Shown here piece by piece: positions 11,074 through 22,045 of a stretch of DNA of 64,000 bases (position 1 is its first letter; each line of letters opens with the position of its first letter). The stretch is from Fistulifera solaris. Its lineage: Eukaryota; Bacillariophyta; Bacillariophyceae; Naviculales; Stauroneidaceae. The stretch spans positions 2,046,001 to 2,110,000 of the forward strand of contig AP026125.1 in NCBI GenBank assembly GCA_030295235.1. Direction: 5' to 3'. The position numbers and the translations under genes are program-made. The notes below the pieces were generated by a model, which was not told where the DNA came from, did no database searches, and worked only from the letters and a program-made list of their open reading frames with translations.

Positions 11074-11886
11074 TCATCATGGATGCGCTGCAGTGATACT
11101 ATGATCATCTGTCATGAAGTAATGTCAAAAGGATGAGAAGGCCCAATAAGAAAGTGTTTCGGAGACGCCTGGAAAGGAAATGGATGGCGCATTTCAAGCA
11201 GCGTCGCAAAAAGCAAAGATTCTTCCTCTTGCACTATGCGCGTCCGTGAATTTTCCAATTCGTTAACCACAAAACGTGATCTACCTTCGTACTATAGTGC
11301 TTTGCATTCGTTGCGACACAGGAACGGCGATCGCTCATTTTTTCGATCTTTCGCTCTTTTCGGTTTTCGACGCTCACAAATAACAATAACAATAACAATT
11401 CGAGAATCGACGCTCACAAATCATCATAGCACCTTGACTTCATTCATTCGAGAGCAACCATAAGAAGCTCGCACCTCCATCATCCTTCCACATGGCATCT
11501 CGATTATCGTACTCGTGCGACCCACTCAATTGGGAAATTACAGTCGTCAAGAACTCCACCGGTTCTCGTTCGCCTCATCATACGAAACAAGCTCGGAACG
11601 GATGTTTCTCGAGTGTCAGTTCACCGTTTCGTAGCCCAAAGAGAGAAAACCCCAATCACTTTCGCTGGTCTACCGTACAAGAATCGGAAAATGTATTCTG
11701 TTTTCCGCGATCTTTGTCATCGCCCATGAATAATGCGACACTTGTTTCCGAGCACTCCTCGCGAAATGGACCCTTTCCGCACAAGGCGAAGTATAACAAC
11801 ATTAAGAACAAGAGCCATACTCGTCATCCGTCGAAAGTTTCCGTCTCTCTGAGACCGCCCAAGACGAAACCAGGGAAACGAACTAA
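11074..11886. other. Intergenic with an unsupported 170-codon frame
   Basis: Region between the kinase-like gene start and the orphan module. A 170-codon open frame (11492-12004, plus strand) begins with an ATG but its product is rich in S, P, K and R and I recognise nothing in it. It may be a 5' exon or UTR of the following module copy. A short AACAAT microsatellite lies near 11380-11400. Confidence 0.35.
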
Positions 11887-12225
11887 CAAAAGGGAAAGAA
11901 TACAAAGCCCGCCCCAGCTCCATCGCCGTCCGTCAAAACAACCTTATCTTCCATTCACTCGCTGGCCCCCGCTCGACCAAAGACTCCCTACAAATTCAAT
12001 CTGATGCGAAGAATGGTATGGATACGTCCCAAACCTGACGATAAATTCTGGATTCGAGGTAGAATCGAGAAGTGCGAGCAATCGCGGGTCGATGAAGTTA
12101 AAGAAAACGGAAAAGTATCGAGTACAGAAACGGTCTATCATGTCGTCAAATGCGCCGACGATGGAACTCTGTATCGCGTCCAGTTGCAACAAATGGAACA
12201 ATCAGAAAACCTGATCTGGTTGTAG
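11887..12225 (+). pseudogene. Orphan copy of the C-terminal Tudor-like module of the array
   Basis: A frame open from 11887 to the stop at 12225 encodes RRMVWIRPKPDDKFWIRG, RIEKCEQSRVDEVKENG and a final SENLIWL. This matches the last about 75 residues of the four truncated paralogs at 12.9-25.1 kb (consensus GRMVW-R-KR-x4-W-RG-RIEKCE, then ETV-H-KC). None of the MBD-like, PWWP, PHD or bromodomain parts precede it here. The upstream 170-codon frame at 11492 is in a different phase and I could not find a convincing intron joining them. It is therefore either the remnant of a fifth truncated paralog or a short stand-alone gene from which the others took the module. Confidence 0.6.
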
Positions 12226-12923
12226 CTTGTGTTGAAGAAAGCCCAACCTATGCTTATTTTCTTGATGTTGCTGCGTCGCGAGCAGGAAGAGAATTCTTTC
12301 GAGGCTATGAGTGCTTGTCTCGCGGATGAAGATTGAAGGTCTTGATACGCAAATAAACGCAACGATGCCACTTGATGTATGATCACTTCTTTTGTTCATT
12401 CCGTTTTTTAAATCATGTGAAATGTTTGAGTGTAGTTGTTGATCGTTATGACGGCCAGGTCAAAAAAAAGCAAAATAATTGTCTATAGTGAATCAATTCA
12501 TGCGACCCGATGCGACCTGGAATCATACTGGTTACTCCAACGCAAGGCGTTCTCTAGTCTACAATAGAATTTAAATCATGGCGTTTCAGACTACAGCAAA
12601 TTCATCTCTAGTTTTCTCGGATGCGTCCTACGTAAACGATGAAAAAATATCCTAATTTGGATTTGAATCGGTTCGTTTCGCTCTTAATTATTGCGGCAAG
12701 GCGTTCTAGATAAGGTACCTGATACGAGGTACGACTCGCAAAACTAATGGTGACCAAGATCCGAGGGAGATAGTTCGATGCGGATGCGACATGAAGAGGT
12801 ACACTTAATGCGACAATTTCGTCGCATGGCAAAAAAAATGTCTATCTTTTTATTGCGTTCTTCATTACCAGGTATCTTATTAGACCTACATGAACACATT
12901 TCGCATTCAAATAATCGAGCACA
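12226..12923. other. Intergenic, upstream of array gene A
   Basis: 698 bases with no supported gene. It should hold the promoter of gene A. Several GATGCGAC-type words (about 12500, 12780, 12810) recur, also seen upstream of the SET gene near 25430. Confidence 0.35.
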
Positions 12924-15900
12924 ATGAGTGAAAGTCAATCAAATCTTCCGCCTGAAATTCTTCGCGCTTACAAAGAAGCCAAGGAGAGAGGGCTACCGGA
13001 TGGCTGGGTTTGCTCGGTTGATGTGAGTGAAACCCGTCCTGTTCGGTCAATCCAGGTGGCTCTAATAAAACGCCCACTCTTGCTTTTATTTTCGTCGTAG
13101 GAACAACATCGCCGCACGTGGACATCTCCGGATGGCAGAACGTGTAACTCGGTGCGAAAAGCGCTCGAGATTGCGGCTGAAAGTGTACCTTTAACTGGCG
13201 TCGAGTTGGGAAAAGAAGTTCCTACTTTGAGGACTCCCAGTATAGTCAAAAGAGGGCTAGGGAAGACGAAAGACCAGGCACATTTTTAAGAGCATCAATT
13301 CCGGTAATTACGCTTTCTTCAGGGAATGCTGGAGGAGGAAGCGACAAAGATTGCAACGCCGGAGATAAAGAGAAAGGAAAACAACGTAGGCGGCCAAAGC
13401 CGCGTAGAGGGCGGGGTCGACCTAGGAAAACACCGAGTTTGTTAGAAACATCGTACACTGAAGAAACAAAGGGAAATACTGATGAAAACGAGTGGGAAAG
13501 AGACGAGGAGCCTCTGACGTCGCCTCCACCGCCCCTGGACCCCGAATATTCGTTGGATGGGAAAGATCATCCTACAGCACCCACCACGGTACATTGGGAT
13601 CCCCAGAGTGCAGACGGAAAGAAAATTGGGTGGAAAATCCGAGTAGCTCTCGATAGTACAACATGGGCCGAAGGCCGCATTGTTCGGTACGATCCCTACA
13701 CACACAAGCACAAAATTCGTTTGCAGCACAACGGAGAAGAACACTATGTTTGGATTTGGATCCGAAACAAACAGCATAACGTAAATCTCGCAACGCGTAT
13801 AGTATGGGCACACATGAAGGGTTATGCATGGTGGCCGGTCATAGTCATGGAGACAAATACTTATGATCCATTGACAATGCATGTTCAGGTAGAATATTTC
13901 GGATCTACGAGAAGAGCCAAAATACGAGACGTCGATCAATATATTCGGCCTTTTCATCCCAATGAGTGTGACCCAATCGAAGCGGGAATTGATATTATTC
14001 GTAACGCCTACGAAATAGCTTGTGTGGAATTCAAAACCATTCAGAAAACACAAAATGAAGCAGCGCTTTTCTACGCGGAAAAATCATTGCATCTTTGTGA
14101 TCAGAAAGCTCCGATGCGGATTGTCGGTAGGCGCGTCCAGGTGTTTCGAGATGATGTCAACTACCCATATGGTGATACTGTGGTCGGAACAGTCCGCAAG
14201 TACAGTGGCATTCAGAAAAAGTTCCTGGTCTCCTTTGAGGTATCGGAAAAGACCAATAGTAAATATGATGCAATGTGGATGACGCTCTCTACTCGCAATG
14301 CAAAGTTACAGGGTAAGCGCACTGCCCACGCTGAGGTTACACCGAAGGCCTTGGTCCCTTTCTTGGTCGGGTATCAAGCCGATGAATCAGATGAATACTA
14401 TAAACTTCTAAACGGCCACTGTCGTGCCTGCGTCGAGACATGGAAGTCGACAGACTCGCTTCGAGTAGTTTGTGATCAGTGCCATTCATCATTTCATTTG
14501 GGGTGCTTTGATCCGCCACTACAACAAGAGCAATATCAAAAGCTAGTCAAGGACGGCGCTCCCTTGTTGTGTCCGCAATGTACAGTATGTCGCGGCTGCT
14601 ACCAAAAGGACTCAACCTTTGGCAGTCATCAGCTTTCGCCAATACCCAATAACCTGAATTTTCCTGCTTATGAGACATTAAATGTCTGCTTGCCGTGTCG
14701 CGAAGCGTACGAAGAAGATCGATATTGTCCAAATTGCGCGCACACATTTGATGATGATCGATACAATGAAGTTCGGCAACAACATAATTGGTACAGCAGC
14801 CAAGACGGCTGCAAGCAAAGAACGGGACTGGTGGAAGACACGGAATTCCCTCTCGCCACCGGAAGGTTCTCCGATGATTGCACGATACCGCAAGGGCTAG
14901 AGGTACATCCGTCTAGATACTATCCAGAAAACACTGAGTTTGGTATGGCAGAAGCCGAAATGTTAGGGTGCGATTCTTGTGGAGGATGGGTACATGCGGG
15001 CTGCGCAAACTTGACCAGAGAAGAATATGAACAAATACTGAACGGAAATCACAAGCCTTCGGCGACTGGGCAAGAGTTTCTTTGCCGCGTTTGTTGTCGC
15101 AAGCGTTGTTTGAAAATTATCAAGGAGCTAAAATTGCAAGATCGCACAATGCTATTTTCTCAACCAATATCCCGAGTACAAGCGCCTATTTATCACGATC
15201 TGATTGAAGGCCCGGTTAATTTCAAAGTTTTTACTGATCGGGCACAGAACAATGACTATTTTTCCTACGCATGGACACGCGAGCTCTTCGAGCTAATGGT
15301 GTTCAATGCATTGTCTTCTTGTGGTAATGTAAGTCCTTTTTCCTTTGAACAAATGTAACCGCTATGTTGCGTTTCCTTACATGTGCACGAAGGACAAAGC
15401 TACTTGGAACGAAGCGAAGCATTTTACCTCTCTGGCTTAAAGAATGTATTTCAAAAGATTGGCAAGGTGCTCCACCCGGCGTTTATGACAAAGATATTCA
15501 GATTTTGCTTAAAAACGGCCAGAAACTACAGTGTCGCTCAGAGGTACATCGTGCTCGTGATGTCATAAGAGCGAAGAACGACGATCGGGCTTCTGCAGAA
15601 ATAGTACCTGCAGCTGGTGTTTCCCCTCTCAACGCAGCAGCAGTATTGAATGCCGACAGTGGTAGCTCCGATCCGATTCACGCGTCGCAGACATCTACTC
15701 CATACCACAGGAATATGGGGGGAGGGAACAGCAAGAACGGAAGGTCTGTTTCAACAGCGACAGGTCCTCCAGCGCAACCTAAAGCGGCTTACAACCAAAC
15801 TGCAGTCGGACGAATGGTGCTGTACCGCGAAAACGCCGACGAAATCTTTTGGGTTCGATGCAGGGTTGAGAAGCGTGAACAATTGCGTGTGGATGAGATT

Positions 15901-16029
15901 GGAGAAGACGGGAACATCTCGACTTGCGAAACAGTAATACATGTGATCAAATGCTGCGAAGATAGCAAGATATCTTACCGGGTGGACCTGGAGCAATCAG
16001 AACAGTTGAAGAAATTGATTTGGATATAG
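12924..16029 (+). CDS. Array gene A: MBD-like/AT-hook/Tudor-like/PWWP/PHD/bromodomain reader with C-terminal module
   Basis: Likely nuclear chromatin reader, about 960 residues. Exons: 12924-13022, 13101-13239, 13323-15328, 15393-16029; phases fit at every join (donor GTATAG at 13240). In order: MBD-like motif (GLPDGW and RRTWTSPDGRTCNS, residues 23-50), AT-hook RGRGRPRKTP, Tudor-like WAEGRIVRYDP, PWWP (IVWAHMKGYAWWP), PHD finger (HCRACVETW, HLGCFDPPL, LCPQC), a Cys-rich segment, a second PHD-like finger (CDSCGGWVHAGC), a divergent bromodomain and the Tudor-like end module. In the last exon the conserved sequence shifts frame twice (about 15423, where a T-run is one short, and 15466). It lacks the SET half of the 3'-most array gene, so no methyltransferase activity is expected. 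Mechanism is inferred from domains. Confidence 0.82.
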
Positions 16030-16536
16030 CTACCAGAGTACGTGTGTCCACGCTTTATTTTTCTAATAGACTGATGTTTGTTATTTTTCGTTTCCTGTTT
16101 TGGTTTGTTGCATTTGGTTTCGTACGAGCATTATTTTTAGCCATCCACTACTTAGAAGATCCTAATTTGGACATAAATCGCTTCGTTTTGTACTTGGCTG
16201 CAAAGTCAATAGTCAATAGATCCATCTCTTATTTGAAAGCAGACAAATTATTTCTGTGGTTTTCGATTGCCATCTTGTTCCTCCTAGTTTACTACTGTAC
16301 CAAGTACCAGGTAGGTTGCGTGCAACGACTTTAGTCTTCCTAGTTGAGTGCCGTTGTGTCACCGGTGCTGGTCTGATTTTTAGAGTACTGCGGTACCTTG
16401 TAATAAAACTCATTCTATTCATTCATTCGTCTTTTTTTTGTCCTCTTTCATTCATTTCAAAGTTTTGTTGCATAAACGCAGGTTTCATAGACTAAACTGC
16501 ACCAATACCAGCCAACACCGATTCGTTATTAGAATT
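16030..16536. other. Intergenic, upstream of array gene B
   Basis: 507 bases, AT-rich and pyrimidine-rich, with CATTCATTC words at about 16415-16455. It should contain the promoter of gene B. No gene recognised. Confidence 0.35.
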
Positions 16537-18085
16537 ATGACTGAGCAGTCGGACTTGTGCCCGGAGCTCAAGCGAGCTTATCGCGAAGCGAAGGCTCAAG
16601 GCCTGCCCGAGGGTTGGACCTGCCGCATACTAGAACACAAGGTAAGATCGATTGGCCCACGCGAGACAACAATAACTTATTGACTTTGCACTTCATTTTT
16701 TTAGAGTGGCAAAAGCGCCGCAGATGGGAAGCACCCACTACAGACAGCCGTAGATTACGTCGAATATGTCGATCAATTCCAGATGCGCTCGAGGTTTCTG
16801 TTAAGTTAGGTTTGCTTCCTCCTGATACGAAAATTATGCGGAAGAAATTAAAACGAACCGAGGAGCGGACAGGAAGAGATCTTCTTCAACAGGTTGCTCC
16901 GTCAACCGAAGCGTTTCCCACGCAAGCAGCAGAAGGGAAAGGCGATGACGGAAGAAAGGAGGTTTCGGTGGAAACGCGGCCCGTTCAAACAGCAAAAGTG
17001 CAAGATAAAGACAGGCTGATGGAAACGACCGCGGCGCGGACATCGAGAGAGCCCGGTAAAAACGAAGGAGAAGAGGGCGAACCTCAGACTAAAATTTCAT
17101 TGACGGCAGCTGTTTCATCGAAGCCTTCTGAGACGAAGCCAGCGATCCAAGAGAATTCAAAGCATACATCACCTCAAGCGCAATTGGTAGGCACGCACCC
17201 TACGCTGGCCGAAGAGCATCGTTATGACAGAAGACAGGATACTTTGCTGGAAACGACCGCCGCGCAAAAAGCAAAAGATCGAGTTGAAAATGAACGAAAA
17301 GAGGAAAACCCCCGAATCAACATTCATTGACGGCAGCTGTCCCATTGAAGCCTTCTGAGACGAAGCCAACGAGCCAAAAAAAATACAAAGCATACACCGC
17401 CTGAGTCACAGGTAATAGACGCGTCGCCAGCGCTAACAGCGGAAGAGCGAGGGGGAGGCGGAAACAAGGATGCCGTGATGGGAACGACTCCTTCGCAAAC
17501 AGCCAAGGGACGAGGTGACGACGTACGACAAGGGAATGCAAAACATACACCACCTAAGTCACGACTGATGGACACACACCTGACGCTGGCGAGAAGAGAG
17601 CAAGGTGAAAATGGAAGAAAGGGTTTTCTGATGCAATCGACCCCCGCACAAACAGTGAAAGAGCCAGGTGAAGACGAACAAAAGAGGACGACTCTCCGAA
17701 TAATTCAGGGATTACAACTCTTCCATTAATGTATTATGACTTGAAGACAGCAAGCAAAGAGGATACAAAGCATGCCTCCGCTCAATCACCGACGAAAGCG
17801 GATTTCTTGGCTCTTTCACACTTGTTGACGACTCCCAAACCACCGTACGGTCATAATGTGGTGGGACGAATGGTTTGGCTTCGACCGAAACGCAACAAGG
17901 AGTTCTGGGTTCGAGGGCGGATTGAAAAGTGTGAACTATTAAGTGTTTGCGAGGTTAAAGAAGATGGGGAAATTTCTCATAGTGAGACGACGCTTCATTT
18001 TATCCGATGCATGGACAATGATACGACGTACTTCAAAGTGAAAATACAACAGATAGAAAGCCCGGATAATTTGATTTGGATGTAG
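16537..18085 (+). pseudogene. Array gene B: MBD-like start and C-terminal module around a degenerate repeat, reader core lost
   Basis: First exon 16537-16641 matches the array 5' exon (GLPEGWTCRI). An intron to TTTTTTTAGAG leads to exon 2 at 16707 (WQKRRRWEAP, then SIPDALEVSVKLGLLPPDT). Instead of Tudor-like, PWWP, PHD and bromodomain parts, about 1 kb of diverged repeats follows, with recurring words such as SLTAAV, KPSETKP, KHT-P and ETTAAQTAK. The module closes the gene (GRMVWLRPKRNKEFWVRG..NLIWM). The frame breaks at about 17325 and in the A8 run near 17380, and shifts again near 17700, so it is either a pseudogene or an under-polished gene. The intact module at the end suggests the loss is recent or that selection persists on that end. 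Confidence 0.7.
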
Positions 18086-18656
18086 CCGGTATAGGGTAGG
18101 TAAAGACTATAAATTTAGAGGGTAGGGTCGGAGGTCGGAGTGTCAGTGGCCTTATGGAACTAGATTCCCCTACGGGAGTCTAAGGTTACGTGATTTCCAG
18201 GTAAACATGCGCGACATTTGCATCTGTTTTCTTATTCATGTTTAATGCTCCCATTAAAGTCCCTTTTTCAAATTTAGTCTCTATGCAGGCATGTGGAACG
18301 CCTTGAAATGATATAAATTGCTGTCGGACCCGAATTTCAGCGAGATCGAGGATGATTAGGTCCGCTTCGATAAAATTCCTACGAGGCCTACGTGAATTTC
18401 CCACAGACAATCGAAGCGTTCGATTCAAAGCGACTGTAATCATCCTGTATGTGAATGAGCAAGGTTAGGTCAAGGTATTACGGAGTATTACATTTAAGTC
18501 AAACCTACCTGGTACTCGTAAAGTGCACGATGGCGGATTGGACAATATCCGGGTACCCCTCTGTCGATAAATTTCCCTATCTGCGTTTTCTGTTGTGTTC
18601 TTACTTTACGGTTTCATTATATTGACAAGCTTTTTATATCAAATTCATCAAGCACA
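18086..18656. other. Intergenic, upstream of array gene C
   Basis: 571 bases between B and C. No gene or repeat that I can support. The ATG context and first exon of C that follow are nearly identical to those of A, but most of this upstream region is not. Confidence 0.35.
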
Positions 18657-21600
18657 ATGAGTGAAAGTCAATCAAATCTTCCGCCTGAAATTCTTCGCGC
18701 TTACAAGGAAGCCAAGGAGAGAGGGCTACCGGATGGCTGGGTTTGCTCGATTGATGTAAGTGAATCTCGTCCTGTTCGATCAGACCAGGTTGCTCTAGGT
18801 GTAATAAAACGCTCACTCTTTGTTTTTTGTCGTCGTAGGAACACCATCGCCGCACGTGGACATCTCCGGATGGCAGAACGTGTAATTCGGTTCGAAAAGC
18901 ACTCGAAATTGCGGCTGAAGTTGCTGCAGTCACTTCCGGAACGCATACTGAGTTAGGAAAACGAGATTGGGGGTGCGATAATCTATTTAGTCGGAAAATG
19001 GCGAAGATGGAGGGAAGGCACGCATCACTCTTTGAAATCACGCCCTCTCCAGAGATGGATGAAGAGAGTAGTGATGACGAAGACGACGGCAGAAGTAAAG
19101 TTTCACATGGGACATGTAGCGAAGAAAAAGAAGAGGAAGACGACGAACCTCTGAAGCCTCCGCCTACTCCATTAGACCCGGAATATTCGCTGGATGGGAA
19201 AGATCATCCTACCGCACCGACCACGGTGCATTGGGATCCTCAAAGTGTCGATGGCAAAAAGATTGGCTGGAAAATTATTGTCGCTCTTGACAACGATGAG
19301 TGGGCTGAAGGTCGCATCGTTCGTTATGATCCTTACTCGCATAAACACAAAGTTCGATTGCAGCACAACGGACGAGAAAACAATGTATGGCTGTGGATAA
19401 GAAATTTTCAACACAACGTGCACCTGGCAACGCGTCTGGTGTGGGCGCGAGTCAGGGGATATGCATGGTGGCCGGCCACGGTCCTGGAAGCAATTAGTTA
19501 TGATCCGTCGTCAAAGCAAGTACAGGTAGAATTTTTTGGAGCCGGCGAACGAAACAAAGTGATAGATTCAGATAAGTTTATTCGGCCTTTTGTCCCTCAT
19601 CAAGACGAATTGATTGTAACGAAAGGCGACAAAATTCGTGAAGCAAATGAGTTGGCTTGTAGTGAATTCAAGAAGATTCGGGAGATACGAAACGAAGCCG
19701 CGCTTTTTACGCGAGAAAATCGTTGCACCTTTGTAATCAAAAAGCGCCGATGCAGATCGTCGGTAGGCGCGTCCAGGTATTTCGAGATGGAGGCGACATT
19801 GTTGTCGGTAAAGTGCGCAAATACAGTGGATTCCAGAAAAAGTATTTGGTGTCTTTTGCTATGATGGAAGACCACAGCAATCAACACGATGCGGAGTGGA
19901 TGCTATTAAGTTCAGGTAATACAAAAGTGCTGGAACCGAGCAATCCGCAAGCTGAAATACCAATGGAGGCCATAGTTCCCTTTCTTGTCGGTTATCAAGC
20001 TGATGAAGCAGATGATTACTACAAACTGATAAATGAACACTGTCATGGCTGCGTCGAGACATGGGGGGAAACGGATACGCTTCGGCTAGTGTGTGATCAG
20101 TGCGATGCGTCCTATCACCTGGGATGCTTTGATCCGCCCCTACAACAGGAGCAATATCAAAAGCTTATCAAGGAGAAGGTCCCCTTATTGTGTCCGCAGT
20201 GCACAATGTGTCGTGGTTGTTACCAGAAAGACTCGACCTTTGGGAGTCACCAGCTTTCGCCAATGCCTAAGAACCTGAGCTTTCCCACGAATGAGACGCT
20301 GAATGTATGCTTGCCGTGCCGTGAAGCGTATGAAGTGAAACGATATTGTCCAAATTGCGCACACACGTGGGATGATGTGCGCTTTAACGAGGTGCGACAT
20401 CAGCACGATTGGTATGGGAGCAGGGAAGGTCGTAAGCGAAAGACGGAATTAGTGGAGGATACGGAATTTCCTCTCGTCATAGGGGCGTTTTCGGGTGACG
20501 ACAAAATACCCCACGGTCTCAAAGTCCATCCATCTTTGCACTACCCGGAGACAACTGAGTTTGGCATGACTGAAGTTGAAATGTTAGTGTGTGATGCGTG
20601 CGGTTCTTGGGTTCATGCTGGTTGTGCAAATGTTAGCGAAGAAGAATACGAAAAAGTCTCGGACGGGAAACACCCGTTATTTGGAAAAGAATTTCTATGC
20701 CGCGTTTGCTGTCGAAAGCGTTGTCAAGCTATCATTGAGGCTCTGAAAGAAGAAGATCGAATGATGATGTTTGCCCGACCAGTACCTGAAAGGGATGCTT
20801 CGAGTAACTGTAACTCCATCAATGGTCTGATGGACTTAAACATCATGAATCATGACAGAACACGCGGAGAACGGCCATTATTTGTCTTACGCGTGGACAC
20901 GAGAAATGTTTGAACTGATGGTTTTCCACTCGTTGTCGTTGTCCTACGTTCGGCGTGTAAGTGAACTTTGCTTCTGAAACTCGGAAATGGTCTGCGTATT
21001 GCTTCACTCACACGACCACAAAGGATACTGTCGCCTGGAATGAAGCGAAACATTTTTATCGGCGTGGCATAACTCATGTTTTTCGAACACTTGGAAAAGC
21101 CGCTCCGTCTAGTTCCTATAGAAAAGATATAAGAAATTTGCTCAAGATTGGTGAACGAGCCCGACTTGAAGAAGATGGCAGCGCCCGCGTTAGTGAAAGA
21201 GCTGAAGTTGATGATGTGGTCAACGATACCGGAGACATGGCACATGGGGTTGCGTTGGTTCCACTCAATACAAGAAAGGAGAATTCCAACAATTGCGAAG
21301 GAGGGGGTGACCTTTCAGATGATGCTTTGGATGTAGCTGCGTCGTCGACCCCAATCGAAAAGCAAGCGGCCGAGAACTGCTTTGTTGGGCAGGAGACCTC
21401 AGCAACTACAGCCACACAGGTGTTGTCTCCCCCAGCGACATACAAAGAAAATGTTGTGACCAGGGTAGTGATGTTTCGTGAAAAACGTAAAGATGAAAGC
21501 TGGATTCGGGGCAGAATTCAAGAATGTGAACAGGTGCAGATAAAAAAGCACAGCGAAGACGGAATCACGACAACCTGCGAAACAGTATATTATCATTTGA

Positions 21601-21695
21601 TTAATTGCTTTGACAAAGAACAAACTGTTTGCAGAGTGAATCTGCAGCGCTTGGAACAAACGGGGAGACTAATTTGGACGGAGGAAGTCAAATGA
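18657..21695 (+). CDS. Array gene C: chromatin reader paralog with C-terminal module, frame breaks
   Basis: Same architecture as gene A. Exons 18657-18755, 18839-20956 and 21024-21695. The first exon, intron 1 and start of exon 2 are almost identical to A. MBD-like motif, an acidic stretch (EEKEEEDDE), Tudor-like WAEGRIVRYDP, PWWP (LVWARVRGYAWWP), PHD fingers (HCHGCVETW, HLGCFDPPL; CDACGSWVHAGC), bromodomain remnant (WNEAKHFY), and the module ending GRLIWTEEVK. The AT-hook of A is not visible. Two breaks: one base lost near 19708 (CTTTTTACG where paralogs have CTTTTCTACG) and a 7-bp tandem duplication ATCATGA at about 20839-20852. The duplication is not a homopolymer change and looks like a genuine mutation. 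About 960 residues if continuous. Confidence 0.75.
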
Positions 21696-22045
21696 CGTGT
21701 GTGATTTCTGTGTTGCCGCTTGCCTTATTCGTTTGTTATTACGAGTAGCAAAGTTTAATTTACATGCTTCGTTGAATCAGTCAAGCGAATGCACATTATT
21801 TGCATCTACTTAGAAAAATGATGGTTCGCCACAGTTAAACACATAGTTGAGTACCGCTGTGATGATCCTTTCCGGCCTGTTTAACGCATAACCTTATACG
21901 GAGTAACGATGCGGATGATTTTGTTGGTTGAAAACAAAAAAAAACGCAACAAAAAAAATGCATTTGTTGAGTGTCAATAGGAAGTCTTTTTCATTGTATT
22001 TACTTGAGACAGCGAGGATACAAATGCTTTTATTTGAAATCTTGA
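21696..22045. other. Intergenic, upstream of array gene D
   Basis: 350 bases, AT-rich, with A-runs near 21935-21960. Presumed promoter of gene D. Nothing else seen. Confidence 0.35.

Noticed and set aside
11492-12004. 170-codon frame as a separate gene
   Set aside because: No domain, biased composition, and it overlaps the start of the orphan module in another phase. Kept only as a note.
13442-14053. 203-codon antisense frame inside array gene A
   Set aside because: It is a shadow of the conserved Tudor-like/PWWP coding frame; similar antisense frames appear in the paralogs for the same reason.
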